Assembly: GCF_900094545.1 (NCBI RefSeq)
Contig: NZ_FMAH01000042.1
Span: 1 to 56,034, forward strand
Source of the DNA: Martinezella miluonensis
GTDB lineage: Bacteria; Pseudomonadota; Alphaproteobacteria; Rhizobiales; Rhizobiaceae
Reading direction: 5' to 3'
Length of the DNA: 56,034 nucleotides
The position numbers and the translations under genes were made by a program. The notes under the pieces are model-generated. The model was not told the origin of the DNA and searched no databases. It saw nothing but the letters and a program-made list of their open reading frames with translations. Every line of letters starts with the position of its first letter. Position 1 is the stretch's first letter. This document shows, piece by piece, positions 7,574-16,051 of this stretch.

Positions 7574-8342
7574 GACACCGTCCGGCTCGGCCTATGTCGA
7601 CCGCGGCAGCGGGGGCGAAGTCCTCGTCCTCATCCACGGTGTTGGAATGAGGATCGAGGCTTGGAGGCCGCAAATCGAGCAGTTGTCGATACGCCACCGC
7701 ATCATCGCGGTCGATCTTCCAGGTCACGGGTCTTCGGCGCCGCTTATGGGCAAGCCGGATCTGTCGGACTTCGTGACCTGGTTTGGCGCTGTCATCGATG
7801 AACTGGAGCTTGGCGTGGTCAATGTTGTCGGCCACTCCATGGGCGCTCTGATCGCGACCGGGATGGCTGCAACGGCGCCCGAGCGGCTTCACCGGATCGC
7901 GTTGCTGAACGGGGTCTACAAGCGGACAATCGAAGCCCGGCAGGCCGTCGAAGCTCGCGCGAACGAAATAGTTACCGGCGCGTTCGATCGGGAAGCGCCT
8001 TTGGGCCGATGGTTCGCTCCGAATGAGACGAATAGCGATGCCTACCGATTGGTGCGGGAGCTTCTCCAGCAGGTCGATGCTGGAGGGTATGCTGCTGCCT
8101 ATCGTGCCTTTGCGACGGGGGACACGCTTTACTGCGATTGCTGGCCGGCCGTCGCCAGTCCCGCCCTGTTTCTGACCGGTGATGGCGACCCGAATTCGAC
8201 GCCGGAGATGGCTAAGGACATGGCAAAAGCCGCACGGAATGGCAGAGCGGTGGTCATCAAGGGTCACCGTCATATGGTCAATCTGACGGCACCGGAGGAG
8301 GTGACCGCGGCCTTGGCTAATTGGTTGACCTGGACAGCCTAA
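7548..8342 (+). CDS. Alpha/beta hydrolase
   Basis: Cytoplasmic hydrolase of 264 residues with the alpha/beta fold. The oxyanion HG motif lies at residues 30-31 (LIHGVG). The nucleophile elbow GHSMG puts the catalytic Ser at about 97. The acid is probably the Asp in GDGDPNS near 214 and the His is in GHRHMVN near 240-242. AAGGAG lies 11 bases before the ATG at 7548, and the gene overlaps the upstream stop. Such enzymes open lactones or esters or cleave C-C or amide bonds in ring-degradation pathways. Here it probably acts just before or after the flavin monooxygenase encoded two genes downstream; the substrate is unknown. Confidence 0.85.
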   Translation: MSQTLQRSKTPSGSAYVDRGSGGEVLVLIHGVGMRIEAWRPQIEQLSIRHRIIAVDLPGHGSSAPLMGKPDLSDFVTWFGAVIDELELGVVNVVGHSMGALIATGMAATAPERLHRIALLNGVYKRTIEARQAVEARANEIVTGAFDREAPLGRWFAPNETNSDAYRLVRELLQQVDAGGYAAAYRAFATGDTLYCDCWPAVASPALFLTGDGDPNSTPEMAKDMAKAARNGRAVVIKGHRHMVNLTAPEEVTAALANWLTWTA

Positions 8343-8355
8343 CGAGGAGGAAGAA

Positions 8356-9282
8356 ATGCTTGAAGCAAGGGCTCTGAGAGACGCATTCGGCGCATTTCTC
8401 ACTGGCGTGACCGTCGTGACGACGACGAATGAGGCCGGAGCTCCGATAGGTTTCACCGCAAATAGTTTCACGAGCGTATCGCTCGACCCGCCGTTGCTGC
8501 TCGTGTGTTTGGCCAAGACCTCGCGAAACTACCAGACACTGACCACTGCCCGCGGTTTTGCGGTCAACATCCTGTCCGAAGATCAAAAGGATGTGTCGAA
8601 TACGTTTGCCCGCCCTGTCGAAGATCGCTTTGCAGCCGTGGCATGGACGCCTGGACCATTCGGCTCACCCGTGTTTTCCGACGTTGCCGCATGGTTCGAC
8701 TGCTCCATGCATGAGCGCATTGATGCTGGCGACCATGTCATATTGGTCGGCCGTATCGAGGCCCTGGAGAATACGGGCAAAACCGGGCTGGGTTACGCCC
8801 GCGGCGGCTATTTTACACCGGCGGCGACCGAAAAAGATCTTCTCTCCAATGTTGAGGGAAGCCTGTCTATCGGCGCAGTCGCCGAACGAGCTGGAGAGAT
8901 GCTTCTTGTCCCGGCAGCGTCGAGCGGCTGGACACTCCCCTTTGTCGACAGGGCCGAAAGCGAAGGGATGGACGTTCTCGAACGACAATTCGCCGACGAG
9001 ATCGGCCTGCAAATCCAGACTGGCCTTCTATACTCTATCTACGAGGATACGAAGACCGGCTGCCAACATATCGTTTATCGCGCAAGCTTGGGCGCCGGGA
9101 CAGCGAAAGTCGGCCGGCTTTTTCCGCTCCACGATCTTCCGTTCGCTGAAATATCCGACAGCGCCGTGCGCGAGACCGTGAAGCGTTACGCGCAGGAAAG
9201 CATGCTGGGCAACTTCGGCATTTATTTTGGCAACCACGAAAAGGGCCGGGTTCACGCCGTGGCCAAAAAAGGTGACGCATGA
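8356..9282 (+). CDS. Flavin reductase with Nudix-like C-terminal extension
   Basis: The product has 308 residues in two parts. Residues 1-160 form a flavin reductase domain of the HpaC type (DAFGAFLTGVTVVTT, GFTANSFTSVSLDPPLL, RGFAVNIL), which uses NAD(P)H to supply reduced flavin. Residues about 165-300 are extra: they contain LERQFADEIGLQI, resembling a degraded Nudix box, followed by a Tyr-rich strand and a Leu-Phe-Pro-Leu segment, so a non-catalytic Nudix-like domain is likely. It overlaps the monooxygenase gene by 4 bases, and the two form an obvious two-component pair. Stand-alone reductases of this family are about 160-190 residues, so the length is unusual. Confidence 0.85.
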   Translation: MLEARALRDAFGAFLTGVTVVTTTNEAGAPIGFTANSFTSVSLDPPLLLVCLAKTSRNYQTLTTARGFAVNILSEDQKDVSNTFARPVEDRFAAVAWTPGPFGSPVFSDVAAWFDCSMHERIDAGDHVILVGRIEALENTGKTGLGYARGGYFTPAATEKDLLSNVEGSLSIGAVAERAGEMLLVPAASSGWTLPFVDRAESEGMDVLERQFADEIGLQIQTGLLYSIYEDTKTGCQHIVYRASLGAGTAKVGRLFPLHDLPFAEISDSAVRETVKRYAQESMLGNFGIYFGNHEKGRVHAVAKKGDA

Positions 9283-10316
9283 AATTCTCGCTTTTCGTTC
9301 ACATGGAGCGGCTGAACGCCAGCCAAAATCATCAGGAACTATACGAAGAATTCATTCAGCTCTGCGAAATCGCCGACAAGGGCGGGATGCACGCAATCTG
9401 GACCGGCGAACACCATGGTATGGATTTCACGATCGCGCCGAACCCATTCGTCAACCTTGCCGATCTCGCGCGCCGTACGAAAAACGTTCGACTGGGCACC
9501 GGCACTGTAATCGCCCCATTCTGGCATCCGATCAAGCTTGCTGGTGAAGCCGCCATGACCGACATCATAAGCGATGGTCGCCTGGATCTCGGTATTGCCC
9601 GTGGAGCCTATGGCTTCGAATATGAGCGGCTGCTGCCGGGGCTTGACGCCTGGGGCGCGGGACAGAGGATGCGCGAGCTGATCCCGGCGATCAAGGGGCT
9701 CTGGGCGGGCGACTATACTCATGACGGCGAATTCTGGAAGTTTCCTGCAACGACATCAGCCCCTAAGCCGGTTCAGGCGCCGCATCCGCCGATCTGGGTG
9801 GCTGCGCGAGATCCAAACAGTCATGAATTTGCAGTGGCCAATGGCTGCAATGTGCAGTGCACGCCGCTGGCGAACGGTGAAACTGAAATTGCAAGCCTGA
9901 TGGATCGCTTCAATGCGGCCTGCGAAAAGGCTTCGAATGTGAAGCGTCCCAAGATCATGCTGCTGCAGCATACTTATGTCGGCTCCGACGAAGCCGATAT
10001 CGCGCAGGCGGCCAAAGAAATCAGCATCTACTACAACTACTTCTTTGCCTGGTTCAAGAATGAGCGGCCCATTCAACAGGGGCTTATTCAGCGATTGACC
10101 GAGGACGAACTCGTCGCGAATGCGAACCTGTCTCCGGACAAGATGATCGCGAACATGCCGATCGGAAACGCTGCAACGGTGATCGATCGTCTCAAGGTCT
10201 ACGAGAACCAGGGTTGGAACGAATATTCCTTTTGGATCGACACCGGCATGAGCTTTGAGCGCAAGAAGGCATCGCTCGAGCGCTTCATAGCCAACGTCAT
10301 GCCCGCATTCCAGTGA
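9279..10316 (+). CDS. Luciferase-like (LLM class) flavin monooxygenase
   Basis: Flavin-dependent monooxygenase of the bacterial luciferase fold, 345 residues. It shows the family's MKFSLF start, WTGEHHGMDF near residue 45 (the usual 'EHH' of this class), GTGTVIAPFWHPIKLA near 75, then DIISDGRLDLGIARGAYGFEYER near 100. It is encoded with its reductase by a 4-base ATGA overlap, so reduced flavin is delivered by the upstream protein. Enzymes of this class hydroxylate, desulfonate or cleave C-N rings. With a hydrolase, two aldehyde dehydrogenases and an importer for a cationic-type ligand around it, oxidation of a nitrogen compound is the most likely role. Confidence 0.88.
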   Translation: MKFSLFVHMERLNASQNHQELYEEFIQLCEIADKGGMHAIWTGEHHGMDFTIAPNPFVNLADLARRTKNVRLGTGTVIAPFWHPIKLAGEAAMTDIISDGRLDLGIARGAYGFEYERLLPGLDAWGAGQRMRELIPAIKGLWAGDYTHDGEFWKFPATTSAPKPVQAPHPPIWVAARDPNSHEFAVANGCNVQCTPLANGETEIASLMDRFNAACEKASNVKRPKIMLLQHTYVGSDEADIAQAAKEISIYYNYFFAWFKNERPIQQGLIQRLTEDELVANANLSPDKMIANMPIGNAATVIDRLKVYENQGWNEYSFWIDTGMSFERKKASLERFIANVMPAFQ

Positions 10317-10324
10317 GGACTAAG

Positions 10325-11788
10325 ATGCAAAGGTTCCAGCAGTATATCGATGGCGTTTTTGATGACGGCTCGGCGCGTTTCGACAGTATCGATCCGGCAA
10401 CGGGCCATGTCTGGGTGTCCATGCCGGAGGCGCGGGAGGACGATGTCGATCGCGCGGTCAAGGCTGCGGAGCAGGCGCTCTGGACAGGTGCATGGCCGGC
10501 CATGACGGCGAGCGTAAGGGGCAAGCTCCTGCTCAAGCTTGCTGACTTGGTCCAGGCGAATGCCGCGCGTCTTGCCGAACTCGAGACTCTCGATACCGGC
10601 AAGATCATCCGTGAGACCTCGGCACAGATTGCCTATGTCGCCGACTACTATCGTTATTATGCTGGGCTCGCCGACAAGATCGAGGGATCGACCTTGCCGA
10701 TCGACAAGGCTGACATGGAGGTCTGGACCCGTCGCGAACCGGTCGGCGTCGTCGCCGCTATCGTGCCATGGAACAGCCAGCTTTTCCTTTCCGCCGTCAA
10801 GATCGGACCTGCGCTTGCCGCCGGTTGCACGCTCGTGATCAAAGCATCCGAGGACGGACCGGCGCCGATGCTGGAATTCGCACGTCTCGTGCATGAGGCG
10901 GGGTTTCCCAAAGGGGTCGTCAACATCATTACCGGTTTTGGACCGTCCTGCGGCAGTGCACTCACGCGTCATCCGGGCATCGCACACATCGCGTTTACCG
11001 GCGGCCCTGCGACCGCGGCACATGTCGTTCGCAACTCCGCTGAAAACCTCGCAAGCACGTCGCTGGAGCTTGGCGGCAAGTCTCCCTTCATCGTGTTTGC
11101 CGATGCCGACCTCGAAAGTGCTGCCAACGCCCAGGTCGCTGGCATCTTCGCAGCGACGGGCCAGAGCTGCGTCGCTGGTTCCCGCCTGCTGGTGGAAGCC
11201 TCCATCAAGGACAAGTTCATAGCCGTGCTGAAGGCAAAGGCCGAAGCGATCCGGATTGGAACGCCCCTCGATATGGCCACCGAGGTCGGACCCCTTTGCA
11301 CTGCGCGTCAGCGGGCGCACATCGAGAACGTGGTGGCCGCGTCGGTCAATGCCGGCGCCAGGATCGTGACTGGCGGCAAGGCGCGAGCAGGTGAGGGCTT
11401 CTACTACCTTCCGACGATCATTGATTGCGACGGCGTCAAGGCGCCGTCGTTCGAAGCCGAATTGTTCGGCCCTGTCCTGTCGGTCGTCTCCTTCACCAAT
11501 GAGGAGGAGGCGGTTGCCCTGGCAAACGATACTCCCTACGGCCTGGCTTCCGGCGTTTTTACCCAGAACCTTACGCGAGCCCACCGGATGATCAGGAGGA
11601 TCCGCGCCGGCATCGTCTGGGTAAACACCTACCGTGCCGTCTCGCCGATCGCTCCATTTGGCGGATTTGGCTCGTCCGGCCATGGCCGGGAGGGAGGCCT
11701 CGCCGCGGCTCTCGATTTCACGCGGACCAAGACCGTCTGGCTTAGAACCTCGGACGATCCATTCCCCGATCCCTTCGTCATGCGGTGA
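10325..11788 (+). CDS. Aldehyde dehydrogenase
   Basis: NAD(P)-dependent aldehyde dehydrogenase, 487 residues. The catalytic base Glu is at about 248 (LELGGKSP) and the nucleophile Cys at about 282 (GQSCVAGSR). The cofactor segment reads VPWNSQL where most relatives have PWNFP. The start at 10325 has GAGGA 5 bases upstream; an in-frame GTG lies four codons earlier over that site. It follows the monooxygenase by 8 bases. It probably oxidises an aldehyde released by the monooxygenase or hydrolase step. A second, different aldehyde dehydrogenase ends the operon. Confidence 0.9.
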   Translation: MQRFQQYIDGVFDDGSARFDSIDPATGHVWVSMPEAREDDVDRAVKAAEQALWTGAWPAMTASVRGKLLLKLADLVQANAARLAELETLDTGKIIRETSAQIAYVADYYRYYAGLADKIEGSTLPIDKADMEVWTRREPVGVVAAIVPWNSQLFLSAVKIGPALAAGCTLVIKASEDGPAPMLEFARLVHEAGFPKGVVNIITGFGPSCGSALTRHPGIAHIAFTGGPATAAHVVRNSAENLASTSLELGGKSPFIVFADADLESAANAQVAGIFAATGQSCVAGSRLLVEASIKDKFIAVLKAKAEAIRIGTPLDMATEVGPLCTARQRAHIENVVAASVNAGARIVTGGKARAGEGFYYLPTIIDCDGVKAPSFEAELFGPVLSVVSFTNEEEAVALANDTPYGLASGVFTQNLTRAHRMIRRIRAGIVWVNTYRAVSPIAPFGGFGSSGHGREGGLAAALDFTRTKTVWLRTSDDPFPDPFVMR

Positions 11789-11792
11789 GCTC

Positions 11793-12122
11793 ATGTATTA
11801 CGAGATCAGGACATATCGTTTGAAGAACGGCGGCACTCCCGAATACCTGCGGGTCGTCGGGGAAATTGGGATCGCAATCCAGAAAAAGCATCTCGGCCAT
11901 CTCATCGGCTATTTCTCCTCGGAGATCGGTCCGATCAACGAGATCGTCCACATCTGGGGCTACGCGACATTGGATGATCGCCAGACACGGCGCGCTCAGC
12001 TGGCAGCCGATTCCGAATGGCAGGCTTTCCTGCCAAAAATACGCGATCTGATCGTCACCGCGGAAAGCAAGATCATGTCGCCGGCGTCGTTTTCGCCGCT
12101 CGGCGGAAAAGATCCGATCTGA
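11793..12122 (+). CDS. NIPSNAP family protein
   Basis: Small cytoplasmic protein of 109 residues with a dimeric alpha/beta-barrel (ferredoxin-like) fold. It opens with the family hallmark MYYEIRTYRLK and has IHIWGY near residue 52 (here VHIWGYATLDDR). NIPSNAP proteins have no agreed catalytic role, but in bacteria they are frequent in operons for aromatic or amine catabolism. The gene starts 4 bases after the aldehyde dehydrogenase stop, so it belongs to the same transcript. Confidence 0.85.
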   Translation: MYYEIRTYRLKNGGTPEYLRVVGEIGIAIQKKHLGHLIGYFSSEIGPINEIVHIWGYATLDDRQTRRAQLAADSEWQAFLPKIRDLIVTAESKIMSPASFSPLGGKDPI

Positions 12123-12159
12123 AGCAAGTAACTATCCAACAGAAAAAGAAAGAGGGAAC

Positions 12160-13170
12160 ATGACTAAGACATTCGCAATTGCAGTTCTTACCGCCGGTCT
12201 CGGCTTTGCCGGAGCCGCTGTGGCGCAGGACATGGTGTTTACCAGCTGGGGTGGCACCACCCAGGATGCCCAAAAGGAATATTGGGCAGAAACCTTCAGC
12301 AAAGCCGCGAAGGTGAACGTAACGCAGGACGGTCCGACCGACTACGGCAAGCTGAAAGCCATGGTTGAGGCGAAAGCAGTCGGCTGGGACGTTGTCGACG
12401 TCGAAGGAGACTACGCGGTTCAGGCGGGTAGCAAGGGCCTCTTGGAGAAGCTGGACTTTTCAGTCATCGACAAGAGCAAGCTCGACCCGCGGTTCGTGAC
12501 TGACTATTCCGTCGGCAGCTTCTACTATTCCTTCGTCATCGGCTGCAACAAGGATGCAGTCGATGCATGTCCGAAAAGCTGGGCAGATCTGTTCGACGCC
12601 AAGAAGTTCCCCGGTAAGCGCACCTTCTACAAATGGTCGGCACCAGGCGTGATCGAGGCGGCACTTCTGGCCGACGGCGTGCCGGCCGACAAGCTTTATC
12701 CGCTCGATCTCGACCGCGCCTTCAAGAAGCTCGACACGATCAAGTCGGATATCGTCTGGTGGGATAGCGGCGCGCAATCGCAGCAGTTGCTGGCATCTGC
12801 GGAGACACCGTTTGGATCCTTCTGGAACGGCCGCTTGACAGCGCTTGCGCAGACCGGGGTGAAAGTCGAAACATCCTGGACGAACAATATCACGGCTGCA
12901 GACGCGCTCGTCGTTCCAAAGGGTGCGAAGAACAAGGAGGCGGCGATGAAGTTCATTGCCAACGCGACAAGTGCGGAGGCTCAGGCCAAGTTCGCTGCGA
13001 AAACCAGCTATGCGCCGATCAATCTTGGCTCGCCTGAAATGATGGATCCCGCCTTGCGCAACTCGCTGCCAGACCAACAGGCGGCAACGCAGGTCAACGC
13101 GGACATGAACTACTGGGCACAGCACCGAGATGAGATCGGTACACGCTGGTATGCCTGGCAGGCGAAGTAA
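12160..13170 (+). CDS. ABC transporter binding protein, spermidine/putrescine (PotD) type
   Basis: Periplasmic solute-binding protein of 336 residues. A signal peptide ends at AVAQ (about residue 23), then comes FTSWGGTTQDAQKEYW, typical of the PotD/extracellular family 1 group, and a middle YYSFVIGCNKD hinge. Two Cys at about 130 and 137 may form a disulfide. Together with the two permeases and the ATPase downstream it forms a complete importer. PotD-type importers carry polyamines and also other small cationic or amino compounds; the ligand cannot be read from sequence. A hairpin follows the stop. Confidence 0.88.
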   Translation: MTKTFAIAVLTAGLGFAGAAVAQDMVFTSWGGTTQDAQKEYWAETFSKAAKVNVTQDGPTDYGKLKAMVEAKAVGWDVVDVEGDYAVQAGSKGLLEKLDFSVIDKSKLDPRFVTDYSVGSFYYSFVIGCNKDAVDACPKSWADLFDAKKFPGKRTFYKWSAPGVIEAALLADGVPADKLYPLDLDRAFKKLDTIKSDIVWWDSGAQSQQLLASAETPFGSFWNGRLTALAQTGVKVETSWTNNITAADALVVPKGAKNKEAAMKFIANATSAEAQAKFAAKTSYAPINLGSPEMMDPALRNSLPDQQAATQVNADMNYWAQHRDEIGTRWYAWQAK

Positions 13171-13189
13171 GTCGCTCATGGCTCATCTG

Positions 13190-13218
13190 TCGACGGGCCG
13201 GCACCGCCGGGCCGTCGA
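13190..13218 (+). promoter_or_regulatory. Intercistronic stem-loop after the binding-protein gene
   Basis: A 13-base inverted repeat (13190-13202 with 13206-13218) has one central mismatch and a 3-base loop, 20 bases after the binding-protein stop, with no T-run. Such hairpins are known to protect the upstream message from 3' decay and so raise binding protein over permease. Confidence 0.55.
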
Positions 13219-13244
13219 GATCGCCAGAATCTCGGGAGATGCAA

Positions 13245-14102
13245 ATGGCTCTAACGGCAACGATCGGCAGCGCTTTACGCAGATCGCCACGGCAAGGTAG
13301 CTTCGGTTATCTTCTGCCGGCGCTTCTCATCATCGCGTTGTTCTTTATCGTCCCAGTCTGCATGCTCCTGATGCGGAGTCTGCTCGAGCCCCAACTCGGA
13401 CTGCAGAACTACGCCACACTGCTTGGCTCGACAACATATCTGCGGGTTTTCCTCAATACCTTCCTGGTAGCGGGCTTGGTTACGATCGTGTCGATCGTCA
13501 TTGGCTACCCGATCGCATGGCTCCTGGCCATCATGCCGGAACGCTGGTCGCGGTTGGTGCTGGCAATCATCATCCTGTCCATGTGGACCAACCTCCTGGC
13601 GAGAACCTACGCCTGGATGGTTCTGCTGCAGCGGACGGGCGTCGTCAACAAGCTGCTGATTGGGCTCGGATTGATCGACAAGCCGCTTGCTCTCGTCAAC
13701 AATCTCGTTGGTGTGACTATCGGCATGACTTACATCATGCTGCCCTTCGTCATCCTGCCGCTTATGGGCGTTCTGCGCTCGATCGATCCCGGCATCTTGC
13801 GAGCGGCAGCGCTGTGTGGGGCCAACAAGCGCCAATGTTTCATGCACGTCCTGCTGCCGTTGTCTTTGCCTGGCGTAGCCGCCGGGGCGCTGATGGTCTT
13901 CGTGATGTCGCTTGGCTACTACGTGACACCTGCATTGCTAGGCGGAACCTCCAACATGATGCTCGCCGGGCTTGTCGCCCAGTTTGTTCAGTCACTTGTT
14001 GACTGGGGTATGGGCGGAGCCGCCGCCTTCGTCTTGTTGCTGGTAACGCTGGCACTTTATGCGATCCAGCTTAAATTTTTCAACACCAATCGGGCGAGGT
14101 AA
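13245..14102 (+). CDS. ABC transporter permease, PotB type
   Basis: Inner-membrane permease, 285 residues, with about six membrane segments. The coupling loop to the ATPase lies in the segment AAALCGANKRQCFMHVLLPLSLPG (the EAA-like loop), at about residues 185-208. The ATG at 13245 is preferred over the one at 13239 because GGGAG ends just before 13239. The next permease follows after 3 bases. It pairs with the product of 14106-14906 to form the translocation pore. Confidence 0.88.
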   Translation: MALTATIGSALRRSPRQGSFGYLLPALLIIALFFIVPVCMLLMRSLLEPQLGLQNYATLLGSTTYLRVFLNTFLVAGLVTIVSIVIGYPIAWLLAIMPERWSRLVLAIIILSMWTNLLARTYAWMVLLQRTGVVNKLLIGLGLIDKPLALVNNLVGVTIGMTYIMLPFVILPLMGVLRSIDPGILRAAALCGANKRQCFMHVLLPLSLPGVAAGALMVFVMSLGYYVTPALLGGTSNMMLAGLVAQFVQSLVDWGMGGAAAFVLLLVTLALYAIQLKFFNTNRAR

Positions 14103-14105
14103 GTC

Positions 14106-14906
14106 ATGTTGCTCGATTTCGAAAAGCTCGGCGGGCTCAAGCTTTTTCTGATCGGATTGACGGTTATCGTCTGTCTTTTCCTGATCCTTCCGATTGCGTT
14201 CATCGCTGCACTCTCGTTCGGTTCGTCGCAATGGCTGATCTTTCCGCCACCGTCCTGGACATTCAAATGGTATCAGGAATTATTTGCCGACCCGCGCTGG
14301 CTCTATTCCGCGTTGACAAGTCTTGAGATCGCGGCCGTCGTTACGGCTCTATCCGTCATCATTGGTTTCCTGGCCGCATTCGGCCTGAACCGCAGTACCT
14401 TCTTTGGACGTGAGGCACTGCGGGCTCTCTTCCTGACGCCGATGATCCTGCCGGTGGTGGTTCTCGCTGTTGCGCTTTATGCCTTGTTCCTGCAGCTCGG
14501 CCTGGCCGGAACGACGATCGCCTTCATCATCGCACATCTACTGATCGCGCTGCCGTTCTCCATTATTTCAATCGGAAACGCCCTGGAAGGTTTCGACAAG
14601 TCCATCGAGGATGCTGCGGTTCTATGCGGCGCCAGCCCTTGGGAAGCGCGCCTTCGGGTCACCGTGCCGGCGATCAGCCACGGAATCTTTGCCGCCGCCA
14701 TTTTTTCCTTCCTGGCCTCCTGGGATGAGGTGGTCCTGGCGATATTCATGGCCAGCCCGACGCTTCAGACGCTCCCGGTCAAGATCTGGTCGACCTTGCG
14801 TCAGGACCTGACGCCCGTGATCGCCGCAGCTTCCACTATACTCATCGCCTTCACCATCGTCCTCATGGTCCTGGCAGCCATCTTCCGCAAGGGACACAAA
14901 GCATGA
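14106..14906 (+). CDS. ABC transporter permease, PotC type
   Basis: Second inner-membrane permease, 266 residues and about six membrane segments. The EAA-like loop is at about residues 162-190 (DAAVLCGASPWEARLRVTVPA), a good match to PotC-type subunits. The stop overlaps the ATPase start by 4 bases (ATGA), which indicates tight co-translation. It forms a heterodimer with the upstream PotB-type subunit. Confidence 0.88.
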   Translation: MLLDFEKLGGLKLFLIGLTVIVCLFLILPIAFIAALSFGSSQWLIFPPPSWTFKWYQELFADPRWLYSALTSLEIAAVVTALSVIIGFLAAFGLNRSTFFGREALRALFLTPMILPVVVLAVALYALFLQLGLAGTTIAFIIAHLLIALPFSIISIGNALEGFDKSIEDAAVLCGASPWEARLRVTVPAISHGIFAAAIFSFLASWDEVVLAIFMASPTLQTLPVKIWSTLRQDLTPVIAAASTILIAFTIVLMVLAAIFRKGHKA

Positions 14907-15979
14907 CCGACGCATTTCTCTCTATCCGCGGCATTCGCAAGGTCTATGGCCAAGTTACGGCAGTCAAGAACGTGACGTTGGACATTGCCGAAGGCGAGTT
15001 CATGACATTCCTTGGCCCCTCCGGGTCGGGAAAGTCGACAACGCTCTACATTCTCGCTGGGTTTCAAGATCCAACGGAAGGGGACATTCTTCTAAGGGGC
15101 CAAAGCCTTCTTTCGACGCCCTCGCACAAGCGTAGTATCGGAATGGTGTTCCAGCGTTACACGCTTTTCCCGCATCTGACAGTCGGCGAGAACGTTGCCT
15201 TTCCATTGCGGGTGCGCCGTACCCCGCAAGCCGAGATAGCCGAACGCGTGAAGGCGGCTTTGCGGTTGGTGCGCCTCGAAGGATTTGAAGATCGAAAGCC
15301 CGCTCTGATGTCGGGTGGTCAGCAACAGCGCGTCGCGCTCGCTCGCTCGCTCGTCTACAATCCGCCCGTGCTCTTGATGGACGAGCCGCTGTCGGCGCTC
15401 GATAAAAAGCTTCGCGAGGAAATCCAATTCGAGATCCGACGCATTCATCAGGAAACCGGCGTCACCATTCTCTATGTCACGCACGACCAGGAGGAGGCCT
15501 TGCGCCTTTCAGATCGCATTGCGGTCTTCAGTCACGGCGAGATTGATCAGATCGGCTCCGGGCAAGAGCTTTATGCGAACCCGGCGACCCATTTCGTCGC
15601 CGGCTTCATCGGCGACAGCAACTTCATCGATGCTGAGGTTGTTGGACGCAGCGACGGCAAGGCGCGTCTGGCGCTTCCGGGCGGTGCCATAATCGATGGC
15701 GTGCCAATGCGTAGCGGCGGCGCTGGCGGCACGAAGGCATCGTTGTTGCTCCGACCCGAAAGACTGTCTTTGTCGCGGGCTCAGATCGACGCCGGCCTCG
15801 TCGTTACGATCAGCGACATCACCTTTCTGGGCAACAACGTCGAGGTCAGCACGCGGACTGCAAGCGGCGACAGCTTGTCCGTTCGGTTGCCGTTTGGACA
15901 TGAAGCGATTTCGCACCTTGCTCGCGGTGATCAAGCCTGGCTCGGCTTCGAAGCCAATTCGGCACACGCTTTCGCCTGA
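14903..15979 (+). CDS. ABC transporter ATP-binding protein, PotA type
   Basis: ATPase subunit of 358 residues. Walker A is GPSGSGKS (about 38-45), then a Q-loop, the signature SGGQQQR, Walker B VLLMDEP and the switch His in THDQEE. A C-terminal TOBE domain from about 240 carries LLRPERLSLS, typical of PotA/MalK-type ATPases and often regulatory. It powers import through the two permeases encoded just upstream. A short imperfect hairpin at 15992-16011 lies between its stop and the next gene. Confidence 0.9.
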   Translation: MTDAFLSIRGIRKVYGQVTAVKNVTLDIAEGEFMTFLGPSGSGKSTTLYILAGFQDPTEGDILLRGQSLLSTPSHKRSIGMVFQRYTLFPHLTVGENVAFPLRVRRTPQAEIAERVKAALRLVRLEGFEDRKPALMSGGQQQRVALARSLVYNPPVLLMDEPLSALDKKLREEIQFEIRRIHQETGVTILYVTHDQEEALRLSDRIAVFSHGEIDQIGSGQELYANPATHFVAGFIGDSNFIDAEVVGRSDGKARLALPGGAIIDGVPMRSGGAGGTKASLLLRPERLSLSRAQIDAGLVVTISDITFLGNNVEVSTRTASGDSLSVRLPFGHEAISHLARGDQAWLGFEANSAHAFA

Positions 15980-16051
15980 ACGGGCAACCTTAGGCGGCCG
16001 GGCGGTCGCCTCCGTCGATCGCGCCTTTTTGAATCCGTGAGGATGTTACCA

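Noticed and set aside
10199..11794. Long minus-strand open frame opposite the aldehyde dehydrogenase
   Set aside because: Shadow of the plus-strand gene, typical of GC-rich DNA; no ribosome site or family.
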